In this document: positions 1 through 12,101 of the stretch, piece by piece
How the letters are laid out: each line of letters begins with the position of its first letter
Numbering within the stretch: the first letter of the stretch is position 1
NCBI RefSeq assembly: GCF_000499845.2
Contig: NC_023749.2
Location: forward strand, 35,183,693-35,247,692
Source: Phaseolus vulgaris
Lineage: Eukaryota; Streptophyta; Magnoliopsida; Fabales; Fabaceae
Length of the DNA stretch: 64,000 nucleotides
Direction: 5' to 3'
The notes under the pieces: generated by a model
Database searches by the model: none
Told to the model about the DNA's origin: nothing
What the model saw: only the letters and a program-made list of their open reading frames with translations
Translations under genes and position numbers: made by a program

Positions 1-1584
1 GCTAGACATAGTTTGCAGAGTTTTCAAGATGAAATTAGATCAAATGATGAATGACTTAAAAAGAGATGAATATTTTGGAAAATTCAATGCAGGTGATGAC
101 ATTAATTGATATTTAAAAATTTCGTTGATATTTTATGTATTATAATTCAAATAATTTTTATCTTATTATAGGTATGTACATTGTGGAATTTCAAAAAAGG
201 GGTTTGTCTCATGCCCACATATTACTATGGTTGGATGGAGAGAAAAAGTTAACAACTCCAACAGACATTGATGGAGTAATTTCGACAGAATTTCCACATG
301 CAGATTTATATCCTAAATTTTCAAAGGCAGTTGCAACATACATGATACATGGTCCATGCGGAGCCGCTCAGTTTACCTCATCTAGCATGAATAATGGTAG
401 ATGTTCATAATTGTACCCCAAGAAATTTAAATTGTTAAGGATCGATATCCATGTTATAAACGTCGAGATAAAGGAATATTCATTCCTAAAAATGGAATTA
501 AGTTTGACAATAGAAATGTTGTGCCATATAGCCCATTGCTACTACTGAGGTACCAGGCTCATGTTAACACGGAATATTGCAACAAATCCAATTCAATTAA
601 GTATTTGTTTAAATATGTCAACAAAGGTCCAGATAGAGCAAATTTGAAAATTACTAATACTCCAAAAGACTCTACTGAGACACCAGTTATAGATGAAATT
701 AAAAAATATTATGATTGTAGATATATATCTCCGTGTGAAATCGTGTGGAGAATATTTGCCTTTGATATTCATCATAGATGGCCTCTAGTTCAAAGGTTGA
801 TTTTTCATCTGTTTATGAACAACCAATTCTATTTAAATACAATGAAGAAATTGAAGAAATATTGCATACAAATGAACATAAAAGAACAATGTTTTTAGCC
901 TGGTTTAAGGGTAACAAAATTTATCCAAAGGGGAAAATTTTTACTTATTCTCAATATTTTAGCCATTTTGTATGGATGGAAGAAGAAAGAGAATGGAAAC
1001 AAAGGAAGACGGGTGTTAGTATTGGAAGGCTTACATATATTCCTTCTGGGTCAGGGGAATTATATTATCTTAGGTTATTGTTGAATTTTAAAAAGGGTTG
1101 TTGTGATTATGATAACATCAAGACTGTTAATGGTGTAATTTACAAAACATATAAGGAGGTTTGTTATGCAATGGGGCTATTGGCAGAGGATAAAGAATTT
1201 ACTGATGCGATTATTGAGGCCAACAACCTTGCTTCAGGAATTCAGTTGAGAAGATTGTTTGTTACATCGTTACTCATGAATACTATGTCTAGACCTGAGG
1301 AAGTTTGGAACAATACTTGGAAATTGTTATCGGATGACATTGTATACCAAAAAGAAAAGAGTTTGACCTACCAGGTATAAATTTATGTTTTCTCAAAGTT
1401 TATAACATATTGTTTTCCTCAACGAATGACATATTGTTTTTTGCTAGGTCTTAGAATTGAAGATGGTCAATTAGAAAACCTTTGTCTTGTACAAGTAGAA
1501 GACTTATTACTTTCTAATGGTAAATCTTTAAAAGACTTTAACAGTCTCTATTCATTCAGATTCTTTTATTTATGAGAATAAATT
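1..1584 (+). pseudogene. Helitron Rep/helicase pseudogene, 5' part
   Basis: Decayed start of the Rep-helicase (RepHel) gene of a Helitron rolling-circle transposon; its beginning lies left of the window. Recognisable pieces are the Helitron-like N-terminal block around 171-400 (the stretch EFQKRGLSHAHILLWLD, with the HAH histidines of the Rep motif), a block at 521-775 (YLFKYVNKGPDRA), and the long segment 778-1380, which continues the same protein after a frameshift near 780. Two introns still show splice sites: one ending TTATAG at 171 and one from about 1375 to 1447 (GTATAA...TTGCTAG). A TAA at 408-410 and frameshifts near 430-500 and 780 break the gene. The piece ends where a Ty3/gypsy element is inserted at 1585; the protein resumes in frame at 12907. 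Family assignment is secure; activity is excluded. Confidence 0.85.
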
Positions 1585-2436
1585 TGTACCGTCCTGGTAG
1601 TCGGAAGTGATGACGTGGCAGCAAGCTATTGCGTAGGTGTGTTGAGTAGGGCCCTATCTGAAGGGAAGGAAGTCGGGGGGCTCGAGTGGTCGCAGGTATT
1701 AAGTTGGCGTGCTCCGGGCTCGTTTTGAGATGAGGTCGCCGGATGCGAACCCAGACGACCTCATGGTTAGAGATCGTCGAAACAAGGACATCGCCGAAGA
1801 TGAAGTCAGATAGTCATTTCCTAGCTAGCCAGAGGATGAGGTCGGGAGGCAGCTTACTTGAACATACACGGTGAAGCAGGTAGAGTAGATCATGAAGGCG
1901 ACCGGCGAGACCACAGGGAAGGTGTATATGAAGGCACCCGAACTCGCCATGCAGAAGAGATCACGCTCCAAGGCAGCCTTGCGCTCCATGCGTAAGTAAC
2001 TTAGCCAAAAGCCTGAAGAGTAAGAAGTGGCGCCCAAGTCAAGGATGCTCCAAATGGTGACACGTGTACAGCTGGATGCGAGCCACGTGTCCAGATGTGT
2101 AACTGCCAGGAGAGAGAAAGTGCCCAGGTATATAAGAGTTTCCAACGAACTTTGAGGTACACACGCGTTTAGATTACTTCTTTACAACTGCGAGAACGAG
2201 AGTACGCTGAGAGAGAACTTTGCACGGTTCCTTAGAGTTCTTGAGTTTTTCTCTTAGTAATTGGTGATTCAGTCGCTGACTTGGGCGTCGGAGCGTGATC
2301 GGCCGCAGCGGCGCCGTTCTGTCTTTTGCAGGTTCTTGAGGTGGATCGCGGTGAAGGACGGAGGCTAACACGGCGCAGAAGTCGATCCAGGTTTGACGAG
2401 GCAAGGCTCCAGCGTTTTGGTCAACAGGCAGGATCA
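1585..2436 (+). repeat. 5' LTR of the Tat-like element
   Basis: Runs from TGTACCGTCC to GGCAGGATCA (852 bp). The same sequence recurs as the truncated 3' LTR at 12531-12901 and as a solo LTR at 34574-35529. It carries two CACGTG G-boxes (2061-2066, 2084-2089) and a TATA box (2129-2136), so U3 lies left of about 2160. Confidence 0.93.
2061..2136 (+). promoter_or_regulatory. LTR core promoter: two G-boxes and TATA box
   Basis: CACGTG occurs at 2061-2066 and 2084-2089 (23 bp apart), followed by TATATAAG at 2129-2136. The TATA box is kept in the 3' LTR (12594-12601) and the solo LTR (35210-35217). The 3' LTR starts just after the first G-box, so it has lost that box and all upstream U3. Light- or ABA-linked bZIP/bHLH control would be inference from the G-box only. 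Confidence 0.6.
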
Positions 2437-2462
2437 TCAGGCGCCCACCGTGGGGCCGTGTA
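2437..2462 (+). other. Putative primer-binding site of the Tat-like element
   Basis: The GC-rich stretch GGCGCCCACCGTGGGGCC follows the LTR end directly, where minus-strand priming by a tRNA is expected. Similar sequences follow the LTR in many plant gypsy elements; the tRNA was not identified. Confidence 0.5.
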
Positions 2463-2854
2463 AAACCTGTTCCCATCCACAGCGTGAATTCTTGGAGGTT
2501 TCTGCAGTTTCCGTGTGGTTGTGTACTGGTGCAACCATTTTTCGCCGTTCGTTCAAGCTTTGTTCGGTAGTTTCGTGTTTTCCACCGTTCCTTTGAGTTC
2601 TATTCTGTGAGGTGAAGTTTTTCGCTGCTTACGCAAGTTTTAATCGGTGAGATCTGAGTTTCGCCGTTCATTTGGATATTTGTGGAAGAAGTGGTGGTTT
2701 GTGGTGGAGTCGCGAGTGTATGTGAAGGTTTTGCTGTCGAAGTTGTGCTCCTGAAGTTCTTCAGAGTGTAGCGAAGTTCTGCCCGATTGTTTGCTGGATC
2801 GATCGTTGCTGAAGGTGGTGTTGTTCGTCGCTCATTGTGATCTGTTAAGTTTTC

Positions 2855-4195
2855 ATGAGAAAGATGAGAAGCAACCGTTCAAGTCCAGTTGTGCCAGTTG
2901 CTGCTGAAGGCGCCATGACTATGGCGCAGATGGTGGAAATCATGCGTTCGCTGCAGGCGAATGTGGAAGCCTCGCGCATAGAGCAGGCAAGAATGCACGA
3001 GGACCTGGTCGCCTCTCGAGCCAAGAATGAAGAGCTCAGCAGAGTGACCGAGGAATTGCGTCAAGCTCTTCAGGAGCAGCGAGGGCGTCCAGTCGCGCCG
3101 TCAACGCCGCCTCGCGTTTTCCCTATGCCTTTCGCTCAGGTGATTACGGACACGCCTATCCTTGCGAGTGTAGTACCCGTGAAAGCTGTTTTTACCGGCG
3201 TGGAGGATCCTGAGGCACATCTCACCACCTTTCATACGCAGATGATGCTGTCAGGAGGATCGGATGCGGTGTACTGCAAGATGTTTGTAAGCACACTCTA
3301 GGGAACAGCGCTGGAATGGTTTGTGAGCCTGCCTACAGGCCACATAACCAACTTCCAACAGTTTTCGAAGATCTTCGTCGAGCAGTACATAGTGAACAAG
3401 GCGCCGCCTAGGGTGTCTTATGATCTGTTCGACATAAGGCAGTACCAGGGAGAGTCCCTCAGGGACTACTTGAATCGTTTTGGGGCGCAGATGGTCCGCT
3501 CGCCGGCCAAGGATGAAGAGATGTTGGTTTACGCGTTCAAGAAGGGCGTGCTGCAGGGACCCTTCTGCGAGGCGTTGATTAGAGCCCACCCCGCCACGTT
3601 TGCTGAGCTTCGGCGACTTGCGGTGGCCCACATCGCCGATGAAAGTGAGGTCGCCGAGAAGAGGGGAAGCGTGGCCCCCGCTAGGCCACGTGCCCAGACC
3701 AGGATCCAGCCACAGAGGGTGCTGGAAACAGCGGCGGCCAAGAGGGATCAGAGGACTCGCCATCCTTATGACCCAAGGAAGAACAAGGGCAGGGGCCCAG
3801 GGCGCCCTCAACTAGCACGTCGGGAGTACAATCGCCCACCAAAACATAAGTTTGTGATGGGATTGGCGGATCTGATCGCCATCCCCAATATAGCAGCCAG
3901 GCTGAAGGCGCCGGAGAAGGTGGGCGACAAGGTGTTGGGACCAAAGCCAGACGCCTGGTGCGAATTCCACCAGGGCTTTGGTCACACCGTTGACTCATGT
4001 TTGGCTTTAGGATACCAGCTCGACGACCTGGTCAAGAGCGGGTTCCTAAACGATTACTTGCTGGATAGAAGGACTGGGGGCGCGTCGACCTCCCAGCCAG
4101 CAGGTGGTGAGAGCCAGCAGCACGAGATGCCTACCCACGGAGAGATCCACACCATTGCAGGAGGTTTCTCGGGTGGTGGATGCACCGCGTCGTAG
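2855..4195 (+). pseudogene. gag of the Tat-like element, one TAG interruption
   Basis: Capsid-nucleocapsid gene. The N-terminal ~110 residues are helical (a coiled-coil-like stretch rich in Glu, Arg and Gln), followed by a retrotransposon gag core around ALEWFVSLP...F..IFVEQY at 3310-3500. A basic linker precedes a Tat-type knuckle at 3957-4010 (CEFHQGFGHTVDSC, a C-x2-H-x4-H-x4-C variant). The frame is interrupted by TAG at 3299-3301 and closes with TAG at 4193-4195, after which the same frame runs on into protease. The start is the first ATG of this frame, about 400 nt after the LTR. Confidence 0.88.
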
Positions 4196-4216
4196 AGGAA
4201 GAGGTATGCGAGGTCT

Positions 4217-4702
4217 GTGATGACGGTGGACATGTTCGAGGAACACTCGCCGGATGTGAACATTACATTCACAAAGCAAGATCTTCGGGACGTTGTGCCT
4301 CACGACAACGACCCTATAGTCATCTCGCTGGTTACGGCGGGAAGGAAGGTCCACAGGGTCCTGGTGGACCAAGGAAGCTCGGCATACGTGATGTTCTGGC
4401 CGACTTTCACGAAGTTGGAGTTGCCCCTTGACCAGTTGAGGCCCTATGGAGGGTGCTTGTATGGTTTCGCTGGCGATCAGGTGGAGGTCAGGGGGTACGT
4501 TGAGTTGAGAACTACGTTCACGGATGAGGCGGGCTCAAGAACAGAGAAAATCAAGTACCTCGTCGTGAACGCCCCTTCAGCATACAACATTCTGTTGGGA
4601 AGACCCACGCTCAACAGAATAGGTGCTATACCCTCGACTAGGCACATGAAGGTGAAGTTGCCATCTAGGGAGGGGGTGGTGATCACCATCAAATCCGACT
4701 AG
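4217..4702 (+). pseudogene. Aspartic protease of the Tat-like element
   Basis: About 160 residues in the frame of gag and pol. The retropepsin motif appears as LVDQGSSA near 4365-4385, where Asp-Gln-Gly takes the place of the usual Asp-Thr/Ser-Gly, a form I recall from other Tat elements. The later ILLGRPTL motif (near 4590) is the usual hydrophobic-Gly end of the fold. The frame closes with TAG at 4700-4702 and continues in the same frame into RT, so this TAG is probably a mutation within a once continuous polyprotein. Confidence 0.85.
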
Positions 4703-4750
4703 AAAGAAGCAAAGAAGTGCTATGAGAATAGCCTGAAGAGCAAGAGGTCA

Positions 4751-7700
4751 GTGAGTTACGTGACAACCACCCCGCCTCCCGGTGTGAAGCCCAGGCCGAC
4801 GGTAATGGAGGAGACCGCCGGAAGCGACGTGGTGATGGTGGATGCTGAGTTAGGGGAGGAGAACGCCGGTCGAGAGGAAGAGGCGAGGAACCGCCTCGAG
4901 GAAGCGAGGGAGCTGGGAATCGCCAGGGCGGTGACCGCCAGGGAAACCAGACCAAAACTCGTCGAGCAGTGGCTCGAGAGGGAGATCGGGGGAAAGATCT
5001 TCAAGCTGGGAAGATCTCTGGAGGCTGAGCTCCAGGACCAGATCGCCAAGGTGATAGAGCGGCATCTGGATGCGTTTGCGTGGTCCGCTTCGGACATGCC
5101 CGGGATCGATCCCAACTTCTTGTGCCATCATTTGGCGATGGACAACCAGGTCAGACCGGTACGACAGAGGAGAAGGAAGTTCAACGAGGAGAGGAGGCAG
5201 GCGATTAGAGACGAAACCCAGAAGCTCCTCGCTGCAGGCCATATCAGGGAGGTGCAGTATCCTGAGTGGCTGGCCAACGTCGTGCTGGTGAAGAAGAGCA
5301 ATGGGAAGTGGCGCATGTGCGTCGACTTCACTGATCTGAACAAGGCCTGCCCAAAGGATTCATATCCTTTGCCAAGTATAGATGCCCTGGTCGACAATGT
5401 TGCAGGGTGTAAGTTGCTGAGCTTCCTGGATGCCTTCTCGGGGTACAACCAGATAAAGATGCATCCTAGGGATGAAGAGAAGACAGCCTTCATGACCGAG
5501 AGGTCGTGCTACTGCTATAAGGTGATGCCATTTGGGCTGAAAAACGCGGGGGCCACGTACCAGAGGTTGATGGATCGGGTACTTGCACCAATGCTGGGAA
5601 GAAATGTGCAAGCATACGTAGATGACATGGTCGTGACCTCGCCGGAGAAGAGCAAGCACGTGGCGGACCTGGAGGAATTGTTCACCACAATCGCCAAATT
5701 CAGGTTAAAGCTGAACCCCGAGAAATGCATCTTTGGTGTGGAGGCTGGGAAGTTCTTAGGGTTCCTCTTAACTGAGAGAGGAATAGAAGCCAACCCTGAT
5801 AAGTGTGCCGCCATCTTGGCGATGAGGAGCCCGACAACCGTGAAGGAGGTGCAGCAGCTCACGGGTCGGATGGCCACCCTGTCTCGTTTCGTGTCGGCTA
5901 GTGGAGAGAAGGGCCATCCGTACTTTCAGTGCTTAAGGCGGAACAACAAGTTTGCCTGGACGAAGGAGTGCGAAGAGGCTTTCATCAAGCTGAAAGAATA
6001 CCTGGTGAGCCCGCCGGTTCTGTGCAAACCGTTGGTGGGAACCCCTCTCAGGTTGTATTTTGCTGTGACTGAGAGGGCGGTAAGTGCGGTGCTCGCCCAA
6101 GACCAAGATCAGGCCCAAAGGCCTATTTATTTTGTCAGTAAGGTGCTGCAGGGCCCCGAAATGAGATATCAGGCCCTGGAGAAAGCTGCACTGGCAGTAG
6201 TTTTTTCGGCGAGAAGGTTACGCCACTATTTCCACAGCTTCACGATACTGGTGATGACCGACTTGCCCATCCAGAAGGTTCTGAAGAAGCCCGACGTAGA
6301 TGGGAGGATGGTGAAGTGGGCGGTGGAGCTGTCGGAGTTCGACATCAAGTATGAGCCTCGGGGTCCGATTAAGGGGCAGATTTTCGCAGATTTCGTGGTC
6401 GAGCTCTCGTCAGAAGCCACACGAGTTGAGGGGGACGACTTTCGTTGGGTGCTTTCGGTGGACGGATCGTCGAACCAGCAGGACAGCGGTGCTGGGGTCA
6501 TCCTGGAAGGGCCCAACGGTGTGCTCATTGAGCAATCCCTGAGGTTCGCCTTCAAAGCCAGCAACAACCAAGCAGAATATGAGGCGCTGATCGCCGGAAT
6601 CTTGCTGGCTAAGGAGATGGGAGCTAGGGTGCTGATGGCTAAGAGTGACTCACTGCTGGTTACAGGACAAGTAACAGGCGAGTTCCAGGCCAAAGATCCA
6701 CAAATGGCGGCTTACCTGGAGTATGTGCAGGAGTTGAAGAGTTCCTTTGCCTCCTTTGAAGTGGTGCATGTGCCCAGAGAGCAGAACGCCCGAGCTGACT
6801 TGCTAGCCAAGCTCGCCAGTTCGGGCAAGGGGGGTAGGCAGAGGACGGTGATCCAAGAAACTCTGAAGACACCCAGAGCATTTGTGGCAGATCACCTGGT
6901 TCTTAAGATAAGCAAATCGACGGAGAAAGCGGCGAGGAGTCACAGGTCTTTGACCCAGGAGACCTTGAGATCGCCAAGAATAAGGGCACGTCGGGGAGAG
7001 AAGGTGAACGTGGCACAGGTCTGCGCTACCCATGAGCCAGACACCTGGGTAGCACAGTACAAGCGATGCCTGGCGGATGGCCTTCTCCCGCTGGATCCGA
7101 CAGAGGCTAGGAAGATAAAGAAGAATTCTAGCAAGTTCACGATGATTGATGGCGAGTTGTATAGGTTTGGGTTCACACACCCACTCCTGGAATGTGTGCA
7201 CGGAGAGAAGTGTACAAGAATTATGGCAGAGCTCCATGAAGGGATATGCGGAAGTCACGTCGGGGGTCGAGCGTGGCCGCAAGAACCCTCCGTGCAGGTT
7301 ACTATTGGCCTACAATGAGAGAAGACTGCAAGAAGTATGCGCAGTGCTGCAAGCAATGTCAGCAGCACGCCGATTGGCACAAGGCGCCTCCCGAGGAGTT
7401 GAAGTCGATTTACAGCCCTTGGCCGTTTCATACATGGGGGATCGACATCCTGGGACCATTCCTGCTGGCGATCAGGCAGATGAAGTACTTGGTGGTGGCG
7501 ATTGAATATTTCACCAAGTGGATCGAAGCAGAACCAGTGGCTCAGATCACCGCACACAAGATCGAGAGTTTCGTATGGAAGAACATCGTATGCCGGTTTG
7601 GTGTGCCTAAGCGCCTGGTGTCGGACAACGGGACTCAGTTTGCAAGTCACCTGTTGAAAAAGCTGTGCGAAGGGGTGGGAATTCAACAAGTATTTGCATC

Positions 7701-8271
7701 CGTCGAGCATCCCCAAACAAATGGCCAAGTAGAGTCCGCCAATTGGGTGTTGCTAAGAGGCTTGAAGAGAAGGCTAGAGAAAGCCAAGGGATCGTGGGCT
7801 GAAGAGGTGCCCCGCATAGTTTGGGCATACCACACCACCGAGCAGTCAGGAACCCACGAGACCCCGTTCATCTTGGTCTATGGATGTGATGCAATGATTC
7901 CAGTGGAAATCCAGGAGAGCTCGCCGAGATTCCAGAACTTTGTAGCGGAAGACTCGAACGAGGAAAGAAGGTTGAATCTGGACTTACTGGATGAAGTCAG
8001 GGAGGAGGCGAGATTGAAAGCTGAGGCAGTGAAAAGAAGGATTGAATGAAGACATAACTCGAAGGTGATGCCAAGGCAGTTTAAAGAAGGCGACCTGGTG
8101 ATGAGGAAGGCCCACCAGTACGAGATGGAGAACAAGTTGTCGCCTAAGTGGACGGGACCGTTCAAGATAACCAAGGCGCTCGGGAACGGCGCCTACCGCT
8201 TAGAAACGTTGGAAGGAGGGGCGATTCCTCGCACTTGGAACGCCACGCACCTCAAGTTATATTACAGTTAA
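4751..8271 (+). pseudogene. pol (RT, double RNase H, integrase) of the Tat-like element
   Basis: Domains in order: RT with FLDAFSGYNQI and the catalytic YVDDMVV box (about 5615-5635); gypsy RNase H (about 6000-6350); a second archaeal-type RNase H starting at VLSVDGSSN (6450) with NNQAEYEAL and NARADLLAKLAS; integrase HHCC zinc finger (7230-7370); DDE core with WGIDILGPF (7437), VSDNGTQFAS (7620) and PQTNGQVE (7712); and a C-terminal region ending WNATHLKLYYS. A 1-base loss near 7270 puts the integrase in another frame. A TGA at 8047-8049 breaks its C terminus before the final stop at 8269-8271. Catalytic residues survive, but the polyprotein could not be made whole. Confidence 0.9.
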
Positions 8272-8519
8272 GAATTTTGTAAGTAAAAACAAACACGAAG
8301 AGCTTTGCAATGTTTCTGTTGAAACAGTTTGAAGGGGGCACTCTTTTTTCCCTAAGGAGGGTTTTTAATGAGGCCGCCCAATAAAGAAGAGTTTTCAAAT
8401 TTTAAAGTGTTTTAGATTGCATGCTTGTTGTTTTCCGAAAGTTTTAAAGAAAGACCTTGTCACTTATATGTGATTTAAGGCGAGTTGAAGTTATGTTGCA
8501 TGCTTTCTAAAATTTTTTT

Positions 8520-8930
8520 AAGTCCCTATCGCTTTTCGGCGATTAGCGGCATCAGTTAAAGTTTTAAAAGTCATCATCATCTTTCGGCGATCGGAGGCAC
8601 CAGTTTAAAAGACCTCAACGCCCTTGCGCGTTTCGAGGCAAGGAAGAGTGAAAGTCCTCAGTGCCTCCAGGGGAGAGAAGATGTAGCCTCTGGGGCAATG
8701 TAGAGGCACGAGCTAAAGACCTCCTCGCCGTCGAGCGAGTGCAGGCGAGAAAGAGAACAAGTCCTCAGTGCCTCTAGAGGAGAGAAGATGTAGCCCCTGG
8801 GGCAATGTAGAGGCACGAGTTAAAGACCTTCTCGCCGACGAGCGAGTTCAGGCGAGTTAAAGACCTTCTCGCCGTCGAGCGAGTTCAGGCAAGATAAAAT
8901 CCTTCTCGTCTTGAACGAGTTCAGGTATGG
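8520..8930 (+). repeat. Minisatellite in the 3' non-coding part of the Tat-like element
   Basis: Two diverged copies of a ~120-bp unit (containing GTCCTCAGTGCCTC, GAGAAGATGTAGCC and GGGGCAATGTAGAGGCACG) lie at about 8652-8755 and 8760-8830. They are followed by three or four copies of a ~40-bp unit (TTAAAGACCTTCTCGCCG plus CGAGCGAGTTCAGGC). Tandem repeats between pol and the 3' LTR are typical of Tat elements and can seed satellite DNA. Confidence 0.8.
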
Positions 8931-9507
8931 TGTAAAGGGTGGAAGAAGTTCAGAGGGTGGCTAAGGTAGGTTCGAAGAGAACGCCCAGCCACCCGGTTCC
9001 TTGCTCTGAAGCTCAGGGAGGTAGAGAAGGATCCGAAAGGCGCCTCTACCCCCAGATGAGGGAACAATGGCCAAGTTGTGAGGGCAACAGGAAGCCTACA
9101 TCGCCAAGACCCTCTGGCGATCAGATTCGGGCGGTGGCATAAGCAAAGGCCCATTTGATGGAGCAGATCAGGTAAACTGTCAGTTGAAGTGAAACTTGCT
9201 GTTTAGTGAGTAGTTTTACGACGAAGTTCGCTGCTTTAAAGTTTACGAGTTATTAGAATGTTGTTATTCGAAAGTTGATAGTTTAAGCAGCAAGTAAACA
9301 AGTTGCGCCCGCAGAATTGCTAAGTCAATTTCGTTTGAAGCAAATTGTACAAGGAGAGATAAGGCAAACAGGGAAGTTGTAAGAAGAAGCAGAAAAACTT
9401 TATAATACAGTGGCATCAGTTTAAATTACATGTACCAAAGGGGGAAAAATTATTACAAGTAAGTTGTGTAAGAGAAAGACAGATGAATAAGTGATGGAGG
9501 GAAGTAG

Positions 9508-12101
9508 CTAGTCTTCAGAGGGAACGATCTTCCCATCCACCACTTCATTGTTTAGCGACACCATGGAAAGGTCTAAATCAGGGTACTGGCATGCGAATTG
9601 CTCCAGGGCGGCGTCAAACCCAGCAGCGAGGATTTGGGCAGAGCTCAGCTCGAGTTCTTCAGTTTGCTTCTTGAGCCCCTCGGTCTGCTGTTTTAGTTCT
9701 TCAGCCCTCTCCCGAGCTTGAAGAAGGTCTTCAATAACCCTCTTGTTCTCCGCCTGCGCCTGGGCCAGCTCTGCGGCGATCCCTTCATTTTCCTTTTTGG
9801 CCTCAGCAAGCTTAGCCATGGTGTCATCTCTCTCTTTTTCAGTTTTCCCCAAGAGGACCTCCCGATCTACGGACCTCTTCTCAAGGCTTTCTACCTTGGC
9901 GGCATCTGCTTTAATCGACGCCTCCAAGTCAGCCACCTTGAGACGATAGGGGACCAGCTTGCTCTCCAGCTCAATTTTCTCTTGAGCTAAGAGGTGCACC
10001 CTATGGCGTAGATCGATGGCCTTCTTGCGCGCCACCCGCAGCTCGGTGCTCATAGCATCCTCCACTCGCGAATGGTCGATCTCCGCCAGCATAAGGTTGC
10101 AGGACAACTTCTCCGCCTCGATCCTTATCAGGCGATTCTCCTCTTGGAGAACGGAGATGTCGTCCTGGAGTCTCTTGCTGGAACTCTCCATAGCTTTTGA
10201 TATGATGGAGGGGAGATCCTCTGCCATCATCTTGAGTTTTACTGAGAAGGGTTCCCACATCCCTTTGACCACAAGGGAAAGGTTTGCTCGTGGAAGCGCT
10301 GGGGGAGCCTGGTGCTGGTTCTCGCCACCACCTTCTTGAATTGGTTGGGGAGTTGGAGCTTCTTGGCGTGGAGGTGACGAGGGGGACTCGGTGATGATGA
10401 TGGGAGAGTTGTGAGCACCTTCATCCCCACCTGCCGCAGCTTCGGCGATTGAGGTGGTTGAAGGAGGACCCCCTCCAGCAGATACAAATGGCATGGAGGC
10501 GCTTGGGGGGTTCTCCATGAAGTTAGGCTCAGTAGCCTCAACCACGGGAAGTGCAGCCGCCAAAGGAACTGCTTGAACCGGCGGTGTTGCAGCTGGGGGA
10601 GACGGCGGTGTTGGAATGGGAGCCGGTGGTGGGGACGGCGTTGATGTTGGAAGAGGAGGTGGAGCAGGTGGTGAAGAAGGCGCCACCCTTCTTCTTTTGG
10701 TGATGAGGTCATCCTCAGTTGCCTCATCGTCTTCTTCTTCATCCTCATGGACCACCTGAGGAGTTTTCCTCTTTGGCTTCCTGAGGATGAGCTTCTTGCG
10801 CTGTTGGGCGGGCAAGGCTTCTGAAGGAGCTGGGCCTTTGGGGGGCGATCTGCCCTGAGCAACGGCGATCTCCACCACTGAGTTGGGCACAGTTTGGGAG
10901 CCCGACGCCAACCCATGGGCTCGGGCGAGCGCCCTCAATTCGGCTAGTTTGCCTTTACCCAGCATGAGATCTGCATAATGAGAAGGTATACAGGTCAGCT
11001 CAAAGACAAAGATAAACACATGGGTAAGTATGCAAATTAGACAAACAAGTGGTGCAGAAAATAAAGACCAAGTCTAGTGCGCAACAGACAAGACGCCCAG
11101 GGATGGATAACAAAGTGCAACACGAGGCAAAGACTTAAGCGTTGAGATAAGCACTAACCTATGCGAGCCTCGAGTTGGTCTTCGAAGAACTCAAAGGAGA
11201 TGAGCGCAGTGGTAAGGAAGGTGATGTTAGCGTCTGCCACGCTTTTCCAGAAGAGGCACAAGTCCTTATCCAAATCACCCATGTTGTCGGGGCTTCTTGG
11301 CTTTCTAAAGCTTCCCTTGGAGTCTTTATTTCCCTTGTTTACCCAATACAAGGGAAAGCCGTCGAGCAGCGAAGTCTCCCGATCATTCTGGCGCACTTGG
11401 ACGAATTTACCTTTCCAATCCTTGTAAGATTGCTGGAAGATAGAGAGGATCGACCTCCCAGCAATTCCGTTCAGGCTCACCCAAAGGCGATCTCCGGGGT
11501 TCTTGGTCTTGAACAGGAAAAGGAACACGTCTACTGAGGCCGGTAGGCCCAGATGTGCGCACACAATTTGAAACGCCCGCACGAATGCCCAGTTGTTGGG
11601 ATGGAGCTGGGCGGCGGCGATGTCGAGCTCGGTTAGTAGTTCCCGCTCGAAACGAGTGAAGGGGAACCTGAGTTTCACCTTCTTGAATAGGGTGGTGTAC
11701 ACTAAGCAGAACAACTCGCCGTTGTTCCCTTTGTCATCTGCGCAGACCGGCACATCGGGGGGACAAGGCAGCACCGTCAGTTTGTCGTCGTGCTCCTTGT
11801 GGAACGAAAGGTTGGGCTCGTCCCCTTTCTTCTATCGAAGCACTGCCCCAGCAGAATTTACTGAGGAAGTTTCCCTCAGCAAAGTTGAGGTGGCCCAGGG
11901 GTATAGCTTCTTGTAGTCTGGAGAGGCGTTGGAGGCTCCTCCAGCGACTGGTGGAGCAGCCTGAGCGGGGTTGGGGCGAGAGGTTGCAGGCCTCTCAGCC
12001 TGGGAAGAGAGAGCACCAGGTGCTTGCGGTGGGTTATGAGTCTGAGATGGAGGGTTTTGCGACGAGGGAGGGGGATTCGCGGTTATCTTTGTACGAACCA
12101 T
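9508..12101 (-). pseudogene. Antisense two-exon gene of the Tat-like element (gypsy-type transposon / Transposase_28-like)
   Basis: An ORF running against gag-pol between pol and the 3' LTR. Exon 1 (12101-11159) has a Pro/Ser/Gln-rich start, then a folded domain (PFTRFERELLTELDIAAAQLHP..AF; FLFLFK; DWKGKFVQV) of the kind annotated as putative gypsy-type transposon. One in-frame TAG lies at 11832-11834. The intron 11158-10971 has GT-AG ends (GTTAGT...TTATGCAG) and joins the frames. Exon 2 (10970-9508) encodes a basic segment, an acidic-to-KRRR stretch, a Pro-rich linker and a ~200-residue coiled coil ending PSED. Tat elements are known to carry antisense extra ORFs; function unknown. Its start lies 430 bp from the 3' LTR. 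Confidence 0.8.

Noticed and set aside
3251..5877. Long antisense ORFs across gag and pol of the Tat-like element
   Set aside because: Shadow frames of high-GC coding sequence; no splice sites or recognisable domains, unlike the antisense gene at 9508-12101.
8939..9154. Overlapping 67- and 77-codon ORFs after the minisatellite
   Set aside because: No similarity, opposite strands overlapping, within the non-coding region of the Tat-like element.
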